Part shown: piece by piece, positions 24,953 to 33,156 of the stretch
How the letters are laid out: each line of letters opens with the position of its first letter
Position numbering within the stretch: the first letter of the stretch is position 1
The notes under the pieces: model-generated
What the model was told of the DNA's origin: nothing
Seen by the model: only the letters and a program-made list of their open reading frames with translations
Database searches by the model: none
Program-made: the position numbers and the translations under genes
Assembly: GCA_905197665.1 (NCBI GenBank)
Contig: CAJJZP010000012.1
Coordinates: 1-64,000 of the forward strand
Direction: 5' to 3'
DNA length: 64,000 nucleotides
Source: an uncultured Collinsella sp.
GTDB lineage: Bacteria; Actinomycetota; Coriobacteriia; Coriobacteriales; Coriobacteriaceae

Positions 24953-25576
24953 TTACGCGTTGACGGCCATCGAGTGCTGGCCTGACTTTTCCAAGTACTC
25001 GGCAAACTTGGCTTCGTCGCCCTTGTTCTGGTACTGCAGGGCCAGCAGGTACTCCAAGCGGCAGCGCTTGACCGGGTCGTCGCCGACATCCTCGAGCATG
25101 CGCTCCAGCTCGGGAATGTCGTTGTGACGCTTGAGGATCATCGTGTCGTACATCAGCTGGCACTCGTGCGCGACCGCCTCGGCCTGACCGCCCTCAAAGC
25201 CCTTGATTTCGTGCAGCAGCTCCTTGGACTTTTTGCGGTCCTCCTGGCCAACGTAGTAGTTAAAGGCTTTGATCACCAGGTCGACGCGCTGCATCTTGGG
25301 CAGGTTGAGTCCCAGCAACAGGTCGAACATCTCGTTGGCGTGTTCGTGGTCCTCGCGCAACAGATAGGAGTTCAGGCGCAGGTAGTCGCGGTTGTAGCGC
25401 GGGTACAGCATGCTGGTGAGTTTGCCGTCGAGCAAACGATCGAACTCGTCCCACTGTTTGGCAGCCATCAACTGCTGCAGGCGCTTAAACGTGGTGCGTT
25501 TTTTGATGCTAAAGAACACCGACACGGCGATACAGATGATAACGACGGCGGTCCAGAGTGTGCGGGAATCGGGCAT
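24953..25576 (-). CDS. Membrane-anchored TPR-like protein of unknown function
   Basis: This 207-residue protein has an N-terminal hydrophobic helix (TLWTAVVIICIAVSVFFSI) followed by KKRTTF, so it is probably anchored with its C-terminus in the cytoplasm. The remainder is helical and TPR-like, with repeated helix pairs (LLDGKLTSMLYPRYNRDY, EMFDLLLGLNLPKMQ, KRCRLEYLLALQYQNKG). TPR helices usually mediate protein contacts. I do not recognise a named family. It lies just downstream of tRNA-Leu on the same strand; its ribosome site is weak. Confidence 0.75.
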   Translation of the reverse strand: MPDSRTLWTAVVIICIAVSVFFSIKKRTTFKRLQQLMAAKQWDEFDRLLDGKLTSMLYPRYNRDYLRLNSYLLREDHEHANEMFDLLLGLNLPKMQRVDLVIKAFNYYVGQEDRKKSKELLHEIKGFEGGQAEAVAHECQLMYDTMILKRHNDIPELERMLEDVGDDPVKRCRLEYLLALQYQNKGDEAKFAEYLEKSGQHSMAVNA

Positions 25577-25739
25577 ATTAGGGTCCTTAGTCGCTCATAA
25601 AGCGAGCGGTATGACAACACGTACTGGATGTATTATACGCAGCGCGCAAGCAAACTGGCATAAAAGCTCATCGAGGCCGAGTGCCATCGCTCGCTGCGGT
25701 ACACTTACCTAAAGTAAACCATGAAGGGAGACATTACCT

Positions 25740-26027
25740 ATGAAGAAAATCGTTTTGGCTTGCGGTGCTGGCGCTGCTACTTCCACGCTCGTTGCCCAGA
25801 AGGTCGCCACCCTGCTCGACGCCAACGGTTACGCCGACAAGTATGAGATCGTGCAGTGCGCCATCTCCGAGGCCAAGGACGCTTGCGACGAGGGCGCCGA
25901 CCTGCTGATCGCCACCACCGTTGCCCCCGAGGGCCTCACCTGCCCGTACGTGAGCGGCGTGCCCTTCATGACCGGCATGAACCGCGTTGCCGCCGAGAAG
26001 GCCGTTCTTGACGTCATGGCTCAGTAG
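25740..26027 (+). CDS. PTS EIIB, galactitol/lactose-type, orphan
   Basis: This 95-residue phosphotransfer protein has the phospho-cysteine loop at the very N-terminus (KKIVLACGAGAATSTL, Cys 8), as in GatB-like EIIB subunits. No EIIA or EIIC gene lies beside it. Its partners must be elsewhere, or it may signal rather than transport. AAGGGAG precedes the ATG. The VOC-domain gene starts 11 bases after its stop and is probably co-transcribed. Confidence 0.88.
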   Translation: MKKIVLACGAGAATSTLVAQKVATLLDANGYADKYEIVQCAISEAKDACDEGADLLIATTVAPEGLTCPYVSGVPFMTGMNRVAAEKAVLDVMAQ

Positions 26028-26038
26028 GCGCTGCCTGC

Positions 26039-26413
26039 ATGAGTGAGCAGAACGCCAATCCGGTCGAGCTCTTTGGCATGCGCGTTGCCCATGTGGGCAT
26101 TAACGCCACCGACCCGGCAGATGCCCTGGAGATCGCGGAGCTGTTCTCGACGATGATGGGCCTGCCCGTTATCGAGACCCCGGTTTCGTACTTTAACGAT
26201 TCGCTGATCGAGGTCATGAAGCAGAACGGTCGTGGCACCAAGGGCCACATCGGCTTTGCCGTCAACGACATCGATGCGGCCGAGAAGTGGTTTGCCGAGC
26301 GTGGGCTCGAGGTCAACGAGGAGTCGCGCGTGCTGCTGCCCGACGGCGGCACCAAGCTCGTGTACTTTAAGCGCGAGTTCGCCGGCTTCGCCGTGCACCT
26401 GTGCCGCGAGTAG
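26039..26413 (+). CDS. VOC-fold protein resembling the C-terminal domain of KDPG aldolases
   Basis: This 124-residue vicinal-oxygen-chelate protein shows RVAHVGINATDPADALEIAELF, IEVMKQNGRGTKGHIGFAVNDIDAAEKWFAERG and a late YFKREFAGFAVHLC. The same arrangement is known as a C-terminal extension of some Firmicutes 2-keto-3-deoxy-6-phosphogluconate aldolases. Here it stands alone beside a PTS EIIB, so a role on a phosphorylated sugar acid is a reasonable guess only. A perfect palindromic terminator follows. Confidence 0.78.
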   Translation: MSEQNANPVELFGMRVAHVGINATDPADALEIAELFSTMMGLPVIETPVSYFNDSLIEVMKQNGRGTKGHIGFAVNDIDAAEKWFAERGLEVNEESRVLLPDGGTKLVYFKREFAGFAVHLCRE

Positions 26414-26436
26414 CGCACAGGCTGCTATAGCTAACG

Positions 26437-26474
26437 AAAAATGGGGTAAGGCCACGTGGCCTTACCCCATTTTT
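26437..26474. terminator. Bidirectional terminator (perfect 38-base palindrome)
   Basis: The 19-base half at 26437-26455 (AAAAATGGGGTAAGGCCAC) is exactly complementary to 26456-26474. The A-run and T-run ends allow termination in both directions between the VOC gene and the convergent kinase gene. Confidence 0.92.
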
Positions 26475-26509
26475 AATGCCGAGAGGGTGACTGACGGGCT
26501 GCCGTAAAA

Positions 26510-26691
26510 CGAAGGTGAATGCTTTTCCGCGAAGTGAACGAGTGAAATCGGACCCCTGGAGCATCGACACTTTGGAGGCACCGTTTCCTGCGGTTTCGTA
26601 AGGTTTTTCCTGCGGTTTTGGCGTCAAAAAGTGTGGATGCTTCGGGGGTCCAAAATAGGTCGTTCACTTCGCGGAAAAGCATTCACCTTCG
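26510..26691. repeat. 182-base structured repeat, copy 1
   Basis: The 32-base arms (26510-26541 and 26660-26691) are exact reverse complements. The interior is also partly self-complementary (ATCGGACCCC with GGGGGTCC; ACACTTT with AAAGTGT). It shares its interior and size with the element at 29535-29715, but the outermost arm bases differ. No transposase or reading frame belongs to it. Confidence 0.9.
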
Positions 26692-26708
26692 ATTCGTGAG
26701 AGACGCCC

Positions 26709-28004
26709 CTACCGCGGCAGGCGAATCGTAAAGCGGCTGCCGACGCCCTCGACTGAGGTCACGCCGATGACACCGCCATGGCTGTCGACGATCCACTTGG
26801 CAATGGCGAGCCCCAGACCCGAGCCCTGCGCGCCGGCATCGCGTGCGTTGTCGGCGCGATAGAACCGTTCAAACGCGTGAGCTGCGGATTCCTGGTTCAT
26901 GCCGATACCCTCGTCCTCAACACTTATGTCGATCGTGCCCGCGCCCGCATCCGGCGTCACGCCAAACGAGATGGATGTGCCCGCGTCCGAATACTTGGCG
27001 GCGTTCTGCACGATCACGCGCAGAGCCTGCTTCACGAGCGCCACGTCAACGGGCGCGTCGCAGCGCGGGTCGCTGGTAAGTGCGGCATCGTACGCCAGTC
27101 GATATGTGTGCGCGGCATCGATCATCTGCGATTCCTCGCATACCTCGCCGACCAGTGCGGCCAGGTTGGTATTCGCACGCCGCAGGACCGTGCGCCCGGC
27201 ATCGCCGCGTGCCAAAAACAGCAGCTGCTCCACGAGCTCCTGCATATGCTCGCTTTCGGCTTTGAGCGAGGTGATGGATTCTGCCAGCACGTCTGGGTCG
27301 TCTTTGCCCCAGCGGTCGAGCATGTTCACGTAACCCTGAATCACCGCGATGGGCGTGCGCAGCTCGTGACTCGCATCGTTGACAAAGCGCATCTGCTGCA
27401 GCTTTGCCTCTTGCATCTGGCGCAGCAGGCGGTTGAGTGCGACCTCGATGCTCGCCAGGTCGGCGTCGCCGGTGGTGACGCTCGGCGAGTCGACGCTTGC
27501 GCGCTCGATGGCCTGCTCCAGCGTTTCCATCTTGCCGCCGGCGAGCTGCATGCGGCCGAGCTCGTCCACACGCAAGGCCAGGTCGTTGAGCGGCGCCATA
27601 GTGCGGCGCACGCGGCGGGCGCCGCCGAGCATGTTGAGCACGCTGATGACCTGCCAACCCACAACGACAAGGTAGAGAGGCCATAGCGCGACGAGGTCCT
27701 GCGCGAGGGGGAAGGTCTTGGTGGTACGCGCAAACTCGACGGTATAGGTGAGCGTTGTCAGGTCCCAGCCGCGCGCGGGCGTCAGTGACATGCCGTGAAC
27801 GCTAGCGCTGGGGATCCATCCCGCGGTAAACGCGCCATCGGGCAGCGTCTGGTTGTAGCCATAGACGAGGATCGCCGCCGCAACAAGCAGCAGTAACAGA
27901 TCCAGCCAGACGTAGCTCACCAAGCGGCGCCACATATAGCTCCAGTTGATGGCGCGGGCGATGGAGGTGACGCGCTTAGCCTCGTCGTTACGCGCGGCAG
28001 ACAT
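26709..28004 (-). CDS. Sensor histidine kinase
   Basis: This 431-residue membrane kinase has two transmembrane helices (LDLLLLLVAAAILVYGY and FPLAQDLVALWPLYLVVVGWQV) around a short extracellular loop. A HAMP-like region follows, then the phospho-acceptor H in FVNDASHELRTPIAVIQG, an N box with QNAAKYS, and G boxes VEDEGIGM and GSGLGLAIAK. The start at 28004 overlaps the response-regulator gene by 17 bases. A much longer open frame upstream only shadows the regulator. The signal sensed is unknown. Confidence 0.92.
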   Translation of the reverse strand: MSAARNDEAKRVTSIARAINWSYMWRRLVSYVWLDLLLLLVAAAILVYGYNQTLPDGAFTAGWIPSASVHGMSLTPARGWDLTTLTYTVEFARTTKTFPLAQDLVALWPLYLVVVGWQVISVLNMLGGARRVRRTMAPLNDLALRVDELGRMQLAGGKMETLEQAIERASVDSPSVTTGDADLASIEVALNRLLRQMQEAKLQQMRFVNDASHELRTPIAVIQGYVNMLDRWGKDDPDVLAESITSLKAESEHMQELVEQLLFLARGDAGRTVLRRANTNLAALVGEVCEESQMIDAAHTYRLAYDAALTSDPRCDAPVDVALVKQALRVIVQNAAKYSDAGTSISFGVTPDAGAGTIDISVEDEGIGMNQESAAHAFERFYRADNARDAGAQGSGLGLAIAKWIVDSHGGVIGVTSVEGVGSRFTIRLPR

Positions 28005-28758
28005 AGCCCACCCCGCGCACGGTCTGGATGATGCGGGCACTGCCGGCGTCTTCGATCTTGGCGCGCAGGTGCGCGATGTGCACGTCGACGTTGTTAGTGT
28101 CGCCCACGTAGTCGTAGCCCAGCGCCTCGTGCGCGATGCGCTCGCGCGTGAGCACGGTGCCGGCATGTGCCATAAGCAGGGCGAGGACGTCGAACTCGCG
28201 AGCCGTGAGCGCGATGGGCGAGCCGCCGACCGTGACTTCGCGGCGGTCGGGGTCGAGCGCAACCGAGCCCACGGTGAGCACGGCGGGGGAGGGCACGGCA
28301 GAGGTCTTGGCCGAGTCGCTAGCCGGGGGTATCGCAACGGCGCACCCGCCCGCACCGCCCGCCCCAACGCCGCCAACGCCCGAAGCCGCTCGCACGGCTT
28401 CCGAGCGCTTCAGTGCCACGCGGATCCGTGCGAACAGCTCCTCAATCGCAAATGGCTTGGTCAGGTAATCGTCGGCGCCGGCATCGAGCCCGGCCACTTT
28501 GTCCATCACGGCATCGCGCGCGGTGACCATAATCACCGGCACATCCTTGTGCTTGCGGACACGCCGCAAGACCTCCATGCCGTTGAGCTGCGGCAACAGC
28601 ACGTCGAGCAGAATCAGATCGTAGTCGCGCTCCAGCGCCAGGTCCACGGCAGTGCGGCCATCGGCGGCGTGTTCCACCTGGTAGCCCTCGTGCTCCAGCT
28701 CGAGCGTCACAAAGCGGGCGATTTTCTCCTCGTCCTCTACGATCAGGATCCGTGCCAT
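27988..28758 (-). CDS. OmpR-family response regulator
   Basis: This 256-residue regulator has the receiver acidic pair EDEEK, the phospho-Asp in LILLDVLLPQLNG and the lysine in DDYLTKPF. Its winged-helix DNA-binding domain ends VRGVGYVCRA. Between the domains lies an unusually long Gly/Ala/Val/Ser-rich linker (about 40 residues). It is the first gene of the pair, partner of the kinase that overlaps its end. Confidence 0.94.
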   Translation of the reverse strand: MARILIVEDEEKIARFVTLELEHEGYQVEHAADGRTAVDLALERDYDLILLDVLLPQLNGMEVLRRVRKHKDVPVIMVTARDAVMDKVAGLDAGADDYLTKPFAIEELFARIRVALKRSEAVRAASGVGGVGAGGAGGCAVAIPPASDSAKTSAVPSPAVLTVGSVALDPDRREVTVGGSPIALTAREFDVLALLMAHAGTVLTRERIAHEALGYDYVGDTNNVDVHIAHLRAKIEDAGSARIIQTVRGVGYVCRA

Positions 28759-28776
28759 GCGTGCCCCCGTCTGCGA

Positions 28777-29319
28777 TTACTTGTCGTCGTTGAGATTTTG
28801 CTTGATGTCGTCCGCGGCATTGGCAGCGCTGTCCATCAGGTTGTTGATGCTGCCGGGCACGTCGCCGTCGCTATCGATGCGGTAGCGCATGCCAAAGAAC
28901 AGGCCAAGCAGCATCAGCCAAATCGTGGCGCCCCAGGCAAACAGCGCGACGATGGGAATCAGGATGGGGATGTTGAGGATGATCGCATCGCGGCGCGTGG
29001 CGATAAACTTGGTGTCCAGGCTCAGGCGGAAGAGCTTTTTGAGGTACTCCCACACGCTGTCCATCTTCTTGGAAAAGTCGGTCTTTTCGCTCGACTTCTC
29101 GTAGGCGGCCTGCGCGGCGACCATCTCGGCCGAGGGCTCATCGACCGGCGCGGACTCGGTGGCGGCATGCGCCGACGTGGTCTGGGTCTTGCCCTGCGAC
29201 TCGAGCCAGATGATGGCGTCCAGGACGTTACCGTCGGCGGCGTCGAGCGCAGCCTTGGCATCGGTGTAGCTCACGTTGCACTTGGTGCGGATGGTTTCAA
29301 CTTTTTCGAGGTCGTCCAT
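28777..29319 (-). CDS. UBA-like and DUF4342-type membrane protein
   Basis: This 180-residue protein begins with a UBA/TS-N-like helical motif (VETIRTKCNVSYTDAKAALDAADGN). A linker and a basic segment follow (KKLFRLSLDTKFIATRRD), then one strong hydrophobic stretch (IPILIPIVALFAWGATIWLMLLGLFFGM). This matches DUF4342-type proteins of anaerobes. AAAGGACAG precedes the ATG. It lies upstream of the two-component pair on the same strand and may share its transcript. Function is unknown. Confidence 0.82.
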   Translation of the reverse strand: MDDLEKVETIRTKCNVSYTDAKAALDAADGNVLDAIIWLESQGKTQTTSAHAATESAPVDEPSAEMVAAQAAYEKSSEKTDFSKKMDSVWEYLKKLFRLSLDTKFIATRRDAIILNIPILIPIVALFAWGATIWLMLLGLFFGMRYRIDSDGDVPGSINNLMDSAANAADDIKQNLNDDK

Positions 29320-29534
29320 GACCTGTCCTTTCGTTCGATGGGCGCGACGCCGGGCGATCTGCCCGGGCGCGAGCGTTGCGTTCGGCGGCCTGCGTTGCGC
29401 GGTGCCGCCCCGCCCTCGGTCGAACTCTATAGTGCAGGTTATAGATTAAGCGATTCTTGAGCCAAGATTAATGTTGGATGAGTTTTTGGGTGGCAATGGG
29501 AAAGGGAGAGGTTTCCTTCTGGGTAGCTAGCAGC

Positions 29535-29715
29535 GAGGTCTAATACTTTTCCGAGAAGTGAACGAGCTAAATCGGACCCCCGAAGCATTGACTCATTAAG
29601 GGCATCGTTTCCTGCGGTTTCGATACTGGAATCCTGCGATTTTGCCGGCGAAAAATGCGGATGCTCCAGGGGTCCAAAAAGGGGCGTTCACTTCTCGGGA
29701 AAAGTATTAGACCTC
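29535..29715. repeat. 181-base structured repeat, copy 2
   Basis: The arms 29535-29564 and 29685-29715 are complementary with a single bulged G. The interior matches copy 1 (AAATCGGACCCC, GTTTCCTGCGGTTTCG, GGGGTCCAAAA), but the outer arm reads GAGGTCTAATA instead of CGAAGGTGAATG. The remainder of the gap 29320-29834 holds the upstream region of the DUF4342 gene and the AbiE promoter; I see no further gene. Confidence 0.9.
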
Positions 29716-29800
29716 GATAGCGGCTGAAGTTGATCCGGTAACAAGCCGGCGGCAAAAATGAGATAAGTAAGGCGCGCCGATCATATGGAATCAAAACATG

Positions 29801-29828
29801 TTGCAAAAGTATGAAAATATCCTACAAT
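29801..29828 (+). promoter_or_regulatory. Promoter of the abiE pair, predicted leaderless start
   Basis: TTGCAA (29801-29806) and TACAAT (29823-29828) are 16 bases apart. The expected transcription start, about 7 bases downstream, falls on the ATG at 29835. No ribosome site is present. Confidence 0.65.
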
Positions 29829-29834
29829 TGCAGC

Positions 29835-30458
29835 ATGAAGTACTTTAGCAACATAGCGGCGATAAGCGAGCTTTCCGAGAGCGAGGGCGTGTTCACCACA
29901 GCCCAGGCGGCTCGCATGGACATCTCTCGAGATGCGCTGGCACACTCATGTCGTGCGGGGCGTCTTGAACGAATATGCCACGGCGCCTACCGGATGTCTG
30001 GAACACAGCGCCGAGACACCGACGAGCTCAACGCTTTCTGGAAGCTCACCAATCCCTCCCTTTGCGCGTGGGAGAGAAAGCGCCAGTGGGACGGCATTGC
30101 AGTGAGCGGTACGACTGCGGCGAACCTGCAGCAAATGGGCGATTTCTACCTGTCCCCCTATAGGATGACCGCGCCCGCGCGTATCAATACAAGAAACGAA
30201 TCCCTTTCTTTTGTAAAGCGCGAGATTGCTGAGCGGGACATCGTTTGGCTCGACGGCCTGCCGGTAACTAAACCCGAGCGCACGCTTGTCGATCTTTGCC
30301 TCGATTGCGAGGATCCCTCATTAATTATCGATGCCTATCACGACGCGCTTGGACGTGGACTCGATATACAACGGCTGAAGGATCTTGTAGAAGAGAACTC
30401 TAAAACCGCCAAACGACGCGAGCTGATGGCGCCTTTGCTGATGGTACTGAACGGGTAA
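29835..30458 (+). CDS. AbiEi-family antitoxin / autorepressor
   Basis: This 207-residue protein has an N-terminal winged-helix segment (ESEGVFTTAQAARMDISRDALAHSCRAGRLERI-type layout) followed by a C-terminal AbiEi domain (GTTAANL, LPVTKPERTLVDLCLD). AbiEi proteins repress their own promoter and neutralise AbiEii, a type IV toxin-antitoxin arrangement used in abortive phage defence. The ATG at 29835 fits the predicted leaderless transcript; an upstream ATG at 29811 lies between the promoter boxes. The toxin gene starts 16 bases after its stop. Confidence 0.88.
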   Translation: MKYFSNIAAISELSESEGVFTTAQAARMDISRDALAHSCRAGRLERICHGAYRMSGTQRRDTDELNAFWKLTNPSLCAWERKRQWDGIAVSGTTAANLQQMGDFYLSPYRMTAPARINTRNESLSFVKREIAERDIVWLDGLPVTKPERTLVDLCLDCEDPSLIIDAYHDALGRGLDIQRLKDLVEENSKTAKRRELMAPLLMVLNG

Positions 30459-30473
30459 TGCGAAACGGAGGAC

Positions 30474-31364
30474 ATGGTGAAGTACAAAACGCCTGCCGCA
30501 TTGGAGATGGCTGTTAGGAATGCCGCAAGAGAATCACCAATGGATACTAATCGGGCAATCGTTGGTTTCTACTTTCATCGCTTCCTATGTCGCGTTTTTT
30601 CAGAAGATGACTGCCGTTTTGTGCTTAAAGGTGGTCAAAGCGTCCTGGCGCGAACACTCGATGCACGTGTCACAAGAGATATTGACTTGGTTGCTCAAGA
30701 GGAGAGTCTCGAAGAGGCTATTGTCGATCTGGTGCAGGCTGCTTCGATTGATCTGGAGGATTTCGTTTCGTTCGTCTTTGATCGTGCAGAGCAGATCAAA
30801 GAAGAAGATGAGTATCGGTGCGGTGCGAAGGTGTGGTTCACCCCCTTTATGGGAACCAAGAAGCTACAGCCAATTTCAATTGACTTGGTAATTGATGAAG
30901 TGCGGGGACTTGAGCCTGAGGTTCTTGCGCCGATCGATCGTCTGAATATCGAGGGGCTCCCAGTCTGCGACTATCGAGTATGCCGAGTGGAGAGTGCCCT
31001 TGCAGATAAATTGCTCGCAATGATAGAGATGCATGAGGGCCGTGCCTCTTCGCGAATCAAGGATATAGTCGACATCTTGGTGTACGCGAAAACTTGCTTC
31101 GTCGATGGGGCTACGCTTGTCGAGAGGGTCGAGAAAGAAGCGTCTGTCCGCAAGGTGGCAATGCCGGAAGAGTTCGTGGCGCCTCTCTGGTGGAAACAAA
31201 ATGGTTCTGCACAGTACGTAAAGATGGCGAGGCAGGCGGAGGTACTTGATCTCGCGGGGAGTATCACTGGAGCAGAAGAGGTCGTCAATCGGTTGTATGC
31301 TCCGTGCTTCGATCGTTCGGAGAATGTGCGCAAATGGAATCCCCAGACTACGGGATGGGAGTAG
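30474..31364 (+). CDS. AbiEii-family nucleotidyltransferase toxin
   Basis: This 296-residue protein has the nucleotidyltransferase motifs of AbiEii/AbiGii toxins: FVLKGGQSVLAR followed by VTRDIDLV (paired Asp) and, further on, PISIDLVID. The late RVESALADKLLAMIE, SRIKDIVDILVYA motif is also typical. Such toxins modify tRNA or other nucleic acids to stop growth when the antitoxin is lost. It is the second gene of the pair; a 14-bp hairpin lies just downstream. Confidence 0.9.
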   Translation: MVKYKTPAALEMAVRNAARESPMDTNRAIVGFYFHRFLCRVFSEDDCRFVLKGGQSVLARTLDARVTRDIDLVAQEESLEEAIVDLVQAASIDLEDFVSFVFDRAEQIKEEDEYRCGAKVWFTPFMGTKKLQPISIDLVIDEVRGLEPEVLAPIDRLNIEGLPVCDYRVCRVESALADKLLAMIEMHEGRASSRIKDIVDILVYAKTCFVDGATLVERVEKEASVRKVAMPEEFVAPLWWKQNGSAQYVKMARQAEVLDLAGSITGAEEVVNRLYAPCFDRSENVRKWNPQTTGWE

Positions 31365-31375
31365 CCCAGACAGTT

Positions 31376-31410
31376 AAGCCGGCGGCAGGAGGTGGTCCTG
31401 CCGCCGGCTT
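31376..31410. terminator. Hairpin between convergent genes
   Basis: AAGCCGGCGGCAGG (31376-31389) pairs perfectly with 31397-31410 around a 7-base loop. No long T-run follows on either strand, so termination strength is uncertain. Confidence 0.65.
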
Positions 31411-31433
31411 GGGGCGTTGCTGCTGCCTATGTG

Positions 31434-32867
31434 CTACTCGCAGATTTGGTCGACCACCTCGGTGATGGTCTTTTTTGCGGCTGCGAGGTTGCGTTGGGCC
31501 TGGGCGACAGCGGCCTCGGCTTGTTTCTTTGCCTTTACGACCTCGGCAAAGCGATTGATGGATTCGCTGTACTCGCGCGTGCGCGGGTCGAGTGCCGGCG
31601 GGACTTCGATCTCGAACAGGTCGCTCGGGCGGATGGCGCGGATGTCGGCTGCTTCAGTTAATGCTTGAATCAGTTGTGCCCCATGGCCTTCGGTGAGGTA
31701 TCCAACGATTATCTCCGAAAACACCACGCGTTCCTCTTCGGTCATTGTTTCGAATGACGGGCGAATGACGGTGGTGTTGTGCGAAGCAACCAGGTGCTGC
31801 TTTGCGTCGTCGGCGCTGACGACGAGCAGATTGGACGCGCCGTAACGACCCAGCATGCGTGGCATGACGATATCTCCAGCGCGGAGCTCATAGCGATCGA
31901 GAATGCTGGGGTCCACCTTTACGATTCTTGAATCCGAACCATTTGCGCTCTCTACAGCGTCTGCGGGCAGAAGGTTGCCGTCCTGAAAATCCTGAGATGA
32001 GATACGGCGCACCTCGATCGCATCAATATCGTTCGACGTGGTGCTCTCGCGGGGCATAAATGGTGCTACTCGCGTAAAAGCGTCACCGAGCGTGGCGCTG
32101 TAGTTTCGGGTGAGACTGATAAGGCTGACTTTGTTCCACGAGAGTGGGGCATGGTGCTGGAGTAGTTCACGCGTCTCGAGAACGATTGTCTCTATGGGAG
32201 AGGTCTGATCTTGATCGAGGTTAACGTGGGACCAATCCGGCGCAATAGCTAGGGGTGGGCAGGATTCTTCGTTCGCGGGGGTTGGCACCAAGTAACGAGT
32301 GAAGCTGGATAGGTTGTGGAATGTGACGCTGCGGTTTTCTGTCGACAGGACGATGAGCTCGCACATCTTGTATCTGCTGGGTTCGCTGTGCGGGAAATAG
32401 ACGACACGTTCAATGAGTCCTTCGCGCATGAGAACCGTGCGCGCCTGCTCGGCTTTATCTATTAGACTTGCTGGCAGCAATACCGCTGCTTTGCTTCGAC
32501 CGGAAAGTGCGAGAGCATAGAGACACCAAACAAAGGGGTCCCAATCGCAAAAGCCTAAATAGCCCGGCTCCAGATCGTTGATAAGGGCCTCGCATAAGCG
32601 TATTTCTTTGTCGTGAGTATTGCGATGGTAACCCGTGGCGTCAATAAACACCGGAGCGGGGCCGTCGGCGTCGTTTCGCTCTCCTGGTTCAAGCTCGCTA
32701 ATGCTGGGAAAAACGCCTTTATTCATGAAGAGACATGTATTGAGCAAGTCGGCATCGAGCGAATCAGGTAGTCGAACGATGTGTAAGTGACTGCCTTGTT
32801 CTAGATTGAGCGCGCGCGAAATGATGGCAGCGGTGAGGCGTGGCAAAGAGAACGCGGATTCGTACAT
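31434..32867 (-). CDS. Methylase/specificity-like protein without catalytic motif (paralogue 1)
   Basis: This 477-residue protein resembles the C-terminal half of type I restriction HsdM fused to an HsdS-like region. The first part has a Rossmann-type run (KAAVLLPASLIDKAEQARTVLMREGLIERVVYFP, split here by eye into helix and strand) and CELIVLST. The second has RAGDIVMPRMLGRYGASNLLVV and a coiled-coil tail (VVKAKKQAEAAVAQAQRN). I find no NPPY-type catalytic motif or SAM loop, so methyltransferase activity is unlikely. A second protein of the same architecture lies at 50839-52482. Binding of DNA or competition with type I systems are guesses. AAAGGG precedes ATG 32867. Confidence 0.6.
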   Translation of the reverse strand: MYESAFSLPRLTAAIISRALNLEQGSHLHIVRLPDSLDADLLNTCLFMNKGVFPSISELEPGERNDADGPAPVFIDATGYHRNTHDKEIRLCEALINDLEPGYLGFCDWDPFVWCLYALALSGRSKAAVLLPASLIDKAEQARTVLMREGLIERVVYFPHSEPSRYKMCELIVLSTENRSVTFHNLSSFTRYLVPTPANEESCPPLAIAPDWSHVNLDQDQTSPIETIVLETRELLQHHAPLSWNKVSLISLTRNYSATLGDAFTRVAPFMPRESTTSNDIDAIEVRRISSQDFQDGNLLPADAVESANGSDSRIVKVDPSILDRYELRAGDIVMPRMLGRYGASNLLVVSADDAKQHLVASHNTTVIRPSFETMTEEERVVFSEIIVGYLTEGHGAQLIQALTEAADIRAIRPSDLFEIEVPPALDPRTREYSESINRFAEVVKAKKQAEAAVAQAQRNLAAAKKTITEVVDQICE

Positions 32868-33156
32868 ACGTATGCCCTTTCTTCTTAGTGGGTTATATAT
32901 TAGCAGATTATTTTGAAAAATTCTAATGACGAGAACAGCTCACTGTGCTACCCTCGAAGCAATCCAAAACTAACTCAATATCAACTGCTTGATGCAACCG
33001 CTATACAGCATTTAGGCAAGCTACGTTATCGAGCGAGACGATTTCACTTACGAAGCAGCAGGTTAGGTCAACAACTACTACCTATGCCTCAGAACATTCT
33101 AAAACTTAGAACAAACTAAACGACAAGCATTCGCAACCGGACAGGAAGAGGCATTC

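Noticed and set aside
28005..28376. N-terminal extension of the histidine kinase
   Set aside because: The extension is Pro/Arg/Ser-rich sequence in the shadow of the response-regulator gene; the ATG at 28004 gives a normal kinase start.
31434..32867. Active type I DNA methyltransferase
   Set aside because: No NPPY-type catalytic motif or SAM-binding loop could be seen.
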